Shown here: piece after piece, positions 4,560 to 7,232 of the stretch
Layout of the letters: each line of letters begins with the position of its first letter
How positions within the stretch are numbered: position 1 is the first letter of the stretch
Source of the DNA: Chloroflexota bacterium
GTDB lineage: Bacteria; Chloroflexota; Anaerolineae; B4-G1; SLSP01
NCBI GenBank assembly: GCA_012798275.1
Contig: JAAZNO010000689.1
Span: 1-7,232 of the forward strand
Direction of reading: 5' to 3'
Length of the DNA stretch: 7,232 nt
The notes under the pieces: model-generated
The model's input: only the letters and a program-made list of their open reading frames with translations
Told to the model about the DNA's origin: nothing
Databases searched by the model: none
Program-made: the position numbers and the translations under genes

Positions 4560-7232
4560 TGCATGATCTGCCGGTGAGCGGGGACGTTTTCCAAAAATGC
4601 GCGGCGCAGCCCCGCATCGGGGATACGCGCAGCCTGGGCCAGCAGCTGACGTCGCGCCCGGGCCAGCAGCGGCGTTGCCCGTGGGTCAGCGTTAGCGCGC
4701 AGGATCTCATAACAGAGCCAGAACACCCGATAGGGCTCCTCCGCGCCCTCCAAAGCCTCATCGTTCTCCAAGGCCACCAGGACGGGGGCAATGTCGGCCA
4801 GCGCCTGAACGGACTTGCCGCGACGTAGAGTGAGCGCGGCCAGCTCGACTTGCAGCTCCAACAGACGGCCGGGATGAGGCAGCTCTTGCCGGAGCGCGAG
4901 CGCCTGGCGATACCCCCGTTCAGCTTCAGCGACCTGCCCCAACGCCGCATGAATTTTTCCCAGATAAGTGCAGGCGTTCGCCAGGTTGGACACGTCGCCG
5001 CTCTCCTGCGATGCAGCTGTGGCCTCCTGTGCCAAACGCAGCGCCGCCTGTAAGTCGCCGGTCTGGAGTTCCACCAAACTGAGATTAGCCAGGGTCTCCC
5101 CTTCGGCCTGACGATTGCCGCACTCCCGAAAAATGGCCAGCGCTTGCTGATACGTCTCGCGCGCCTCGGCGTACAGGCCCAATTCCCAATACAGCGCCCC
5201 CAGATTGTTGAGCACCGCGCTCTGCGCCGGCAAGTTCTCCAAGGCCTGATGAATCTGCAACGCCTCGCGATAGTATTGCAACGCTACCCCATAATCCCGC
5301 TGATCTGCCGCGACGTTGGCGAGGTTGTTTAGCGCCTTAGCCTCCCCGGGAAGGTTGCCAAATTTCCGGTACAGCGCCAGCGCTGCCGTGAGATGCGCCT
5401 GCGCCGCAACGTACTCCCCGCGGTCGAAGGCAACATTCCCCAGGTTGTTGAGCACGGCACATTCACCCCCCGCGTCTTCGAGCGCGCGAAACAGCTCCAG
5501 CGCCGCGGCATAATGCGCCTCGGCCATGGCCAGGTCGCCGCGACGTAGGGCGATATTTCCCAACTCGCGCAGCAGGTTCGCCGTGAGACGGCAGTGTTCC
5601 CCTTCCGTGGTTTGAAGCGCATCCAGCCGTTCCAGACCGCTCTCCACAGCCTGCTGCGCGGCCTCAAACTTCCCCTGCTGTTGTAAAGTTTGCCCTTCGA
5701 GCAGGTAGCCTTCCGCCTGCACCAACGGCGCTCCCAACCCCTCGCCCAACGCGATCAATCGCGTGGCGCTCTCCACCCCTTCGTCAAAGCGCAATTGCAG
5801 GCCCAGCAACTGCACCTCCGCCGCGCGCATCCGCGCCTCGAAGTCCGGCGCCAGCGCCGCCGGCGGCAACGCCAACGCCTGCTCCAGCAGCCGTAGCCCC
5901 TCCACAACAGGGCCGCGACGGCGATAGAACTTCCTGAGCCCCTCGACCATCTCCGCCAAAAGGGCGATCTGCCGCTGCGAGACGGCCCAACTCCACGCCG
6001 CCTGAATGTCGGCCCGGTCGCTTTCCAGGGCGGATAGCGCCGCCTGCGCTGATGGGCCCTCCAGCAACGCGGCGCCGTCGCGCACGCGCGCGGCAAAAAA
6101 AGCGCCATGACGATCGCGCAACTGCTCCACGCGGGCCGAGGCGAGCAGCTGCTCCCACGCATACTGGCGCGTCGCCTCATGCCACGAGTAACGCCCGCCG
6201 TCAAAGGCCAGGAGAGATTTGGCCGCCAACGCGGTGAGCGTCGCGCGATTCACCCCCGCGACCGCCCAAGCGGCCTCGGCCTCAAAACTGCCGGCGAAGA
6301 CCGCCAACGCCGCAAAACTGTCCCGTTCCGCCGCGGTCAGCAACCCCCACGCATACTCAAAAACAGCACGCAGGCTGCGATGGCGCCCGAACACGTCCCG
6401 CAGCGAGCTCTCCAGCGCGTCGAAAGTCCGCTCCAGCGCCCCGGCGATCGCGGCGCACGGCTGCTCGCCGACAGCGGCGGCGGCAAGCTCTATGCCGAGC
6501 GGCAATCCCTCCACCAGCCGGCAGATGCGGATGACGTCTGACAACACGTCAGCGCTGAGGCTGAAGTGCCGCTGTACCTGCGCCGCCCGTTGCTGGAAGA
6601 GCGCCAGGGCGTCGTAGGCCTCCGGCGGGCCGCCTATGCTGGCGACATCCGCCGGATATGATAGCCCTTGCAAGGAATACAACCATTCTTCCTGTAAGCG
6701 CAATTTTTCCTGCGAAGTGACCAACACCTTGAGATGGCGGCCGGCGCGCAACAAATCGCTGAGCAGCCCGCAGCAATCCAACACGTGCTCGAAGTTGTCC
6801 AGCACCAGCAGCAGCTCCTTGTCGCGCAATTGATCGAGCAGGCGCCGCGCCGTGATGTGAGCCGCCTCCGGCAGGCGCAATGTTTCGGCTATCAGGGTTG
6901 CCACCAGCTCGGCGTGAGTTACCGACGCGAGGGAAATGAACGCCACGCCGTCAGCAAACAAGCCCCGCTGCTCTTCTGCCACCTGGAGCGCCAGGCGGCT
7001 CTTGCCGATACCACCAGGGCCGACGAGGGTGATCAGACGGCAATCGGGATTGGCGAGCATTTCGGCCAGCTCCGCGCGTTCCGTCTCACGTCCCACGAAG
7101 GGAGCCGGGGAACGGGGCAGCGGCGGGACAGAGAGGAGCTCCCCCCGAGGGCGTCCCGGCGGCCCCTCGCTGCCGGCATCGCCGGCCCTGATTCGCACAA
7201 AGAGGCGCTGGGTTTCTGCCGCCGGTTGAGCG
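4550..7232 (-). CDS. SARP/BTAD-STAND-TPR transcriptional regulator (partial)
   Basis: The reading frame is open to the right edge. Residues before the GTG at 7198 (AAETQRLFVRIRAGD) match the typical end of a bacterial transcriptional activator domain (BTAD), so the true start and a DNA-binding winged helix probably lie outside the window. Counting from that GTG as 1: a Pro/Gly-rich linker (8-33), PFVGRE (33-38), Walker A GPGGIGKS (60-67), Walker B LLLVLDNFEH with D134, sensor-like LVTSQ (159-163, normally TSR), GLPLGIELAA (231-240), a winged-helix-like part (about 275-350, with HEATRQYAWE), then helical repeats. Six regular 40-residue TPRs follow. The C-terminal FLENVPAHRQIM is common in these proteins. 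Such STAND proteins are thought to switch between ADP and ATP states on a signal sensed through the repeats. The target genes and signal are unknown. LuxR/MalT-like homologues are the alternative if no BTAD is found upstream. Confidence 0.88.
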   Translation of the reverse strand, partial: AQPAAETQRLFVRIRAGDAGSEGPPGRPRGELLSVPPLPRSPAPFVGRETERAELAEMLANPDCRLITLVGPGGIGKSRLALQVAEEQRGLFADGVAFISLASVTHAELVATLIAETLRLPEAAHITARRLLDQLRDKELLLVLDNFEHVLDCCGLLSDLLRAGRHLKVLVTSQEKLRLQEEWLYSLQGLSYPADVASIGGPPEAYDALALFQQRAAQVQRHFSLSADVLSDVIRICRLVEGLPLGIELAAAAVGEQPCAAIAGALERTFDALESSLRDVFGRHRSLRAVFEYAWGLLTAAERDSFAALAVFAGSFEAEAAWAVAGVNRATLTALAAKSLLAFDGGRYSWHEATRQYAWEQLLASARVEQLRDRHGAFFAARVRDGAALLEGPSAQAALSALESDRADIQAAWSWAVSQRQIALLAEMVEGLRKFYRRRGPVVEGLRLLEQALALPPAALAPDFEARMRAAEVQLLGLQLRFDEGVESATRLIALGEGLGAPLVQAEGYLLEGQTLQQQGKFEAAQQAVESGLERLDALQTTEGEHCRLTANLLRELGNIALRRGDLAMAEAHYAAALELFRALEDAGGECAVLNNLGNVAFDRGEYVAAQAHLTAALALYRKFGNLPGEAKALNNLANVAADQRDYGVALQYYREALQIHQALENLPAQSAVLNNLGALYWELGLYAEARETYQQALAIFRECGNRQAEGETLANLSLVELQTGDLQAALRLAQEATAASQESGDVSNLANACTYLGKIHAALGQVAEAERGYRQALALRQELPHPGRLLELQVELAALTLRRGKSVQALADIAPVLVALENDEALEGAEEPYRVFWLCYEILRANADPRATPLLARARRQLLAQAARIPDAGLRRAFLENVPAHRQIMHDV
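4853..5572 (-). repeat. Six 40-residue TPR repeats within the regulator
   Basis: Six consecutive units of exactly 40 codons (120 bases) start with L-x-x-L-G/A-N (for example LNNLGNVAFD, LNNLANVAAD, LNNLGALYWE) and carry the TPR pattern G-x-(Y/L)-x-x-A-x-x-x-Y-x-x-A-L. Unit limits on the minus strand are 5572, 5452, 5332, 5212, 5092 and 4972, with the last ending at 4853. Similarity survives at DNA level: a GTTGTT(G/T)AGC core recurs near 5205, 5325 and 5445. This kinesin-light-chain-like form of TPR usually binds peptides or proteins and may be the sensor of the regulator. Confidence 0.85.

Noticed and set aside
4115..7232. DUF3795 plus STAND NTPase as a new defence module
   Set aside because: The genes are convergent, the STAND protein has the BTAD-end, linker and TPR layout of a transcriptional regulator, and no nuclease or other toxic effector domain is seen.

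Overview
This GC-rich window holds three intact protein genes (uvrA, a small lipoprotein, a DUF3795 cysteine-rich protein) and two genes cut by its edges: an Fpg-type DNA glycosylase on the left and a large SARP/STAND-type regulator on the right. No RNA gene, CRISPR array or transposase was found. The gene set suggests a member of the Chloroflexota, perhaps Anaerolineae or Caldilineae. The pointers are a DUF3887-like lipoprotein, a DUF3795 protein, a BTAD-STAND-TPR regulator and a Gram-positive-type SOS box (GAAC-N4-GTTC). This assignment is inference from gene content, and other deep-branching Gram-positive-like lineages are possible.

Left block (1-3730, all on the minus strand, read right to left): uvrA, then a DUF3887-like lipoprotein, then the first 59 bases of an fpg/nei-like glycosylase gene. 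uvrA has a well-formed control region: an extended -10 (TGG-TATAAT), a perfect 6-bp-arm SOS palindrome just downstream and a Shine-Dalgarno site. Damage-inducible control by LexA is therefore likely. The lipoprotein gene appears to have its own promoter behind uvrA. The fpg leader contains mutually exclusive hairpins. Nucleotide excision repair (UvrA) and base excision repair (Fpg) thus lie side by side.

Middle block (3659-4114): a 456-base non-coding stretch. It carries the uvrA promoter and SOS box, a possible divergent rightward extended -10, and three consecutive perfect inverted repeats with 15-18-bp stems in 132 bases. The third palindrome runs into a strong G-quadruplex motif on the plus strand. 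On the minus strand the same palindrome is followed by a T7 tract and looks like an intrinsic terminator.

Right block (4115-7232): a DUF3795 protein on the plus strand faces the regulator gene on the minus strand, with 90 bases between them. The regulator has the end of a BTAD domain, a STAND NTPase and an array of six 40-residue TPRs. Its N-terminus lies beyond the right edge. The apparent GTG start at 7198 is an internal codon.

I do not see a clear new multi-gene system. The most notable signals are the SOS-controlled uvrA, the palindrome/G4/terminator cassette, and the STAND protein with an altered sensor motif (TSQ in place of the usual TSR).
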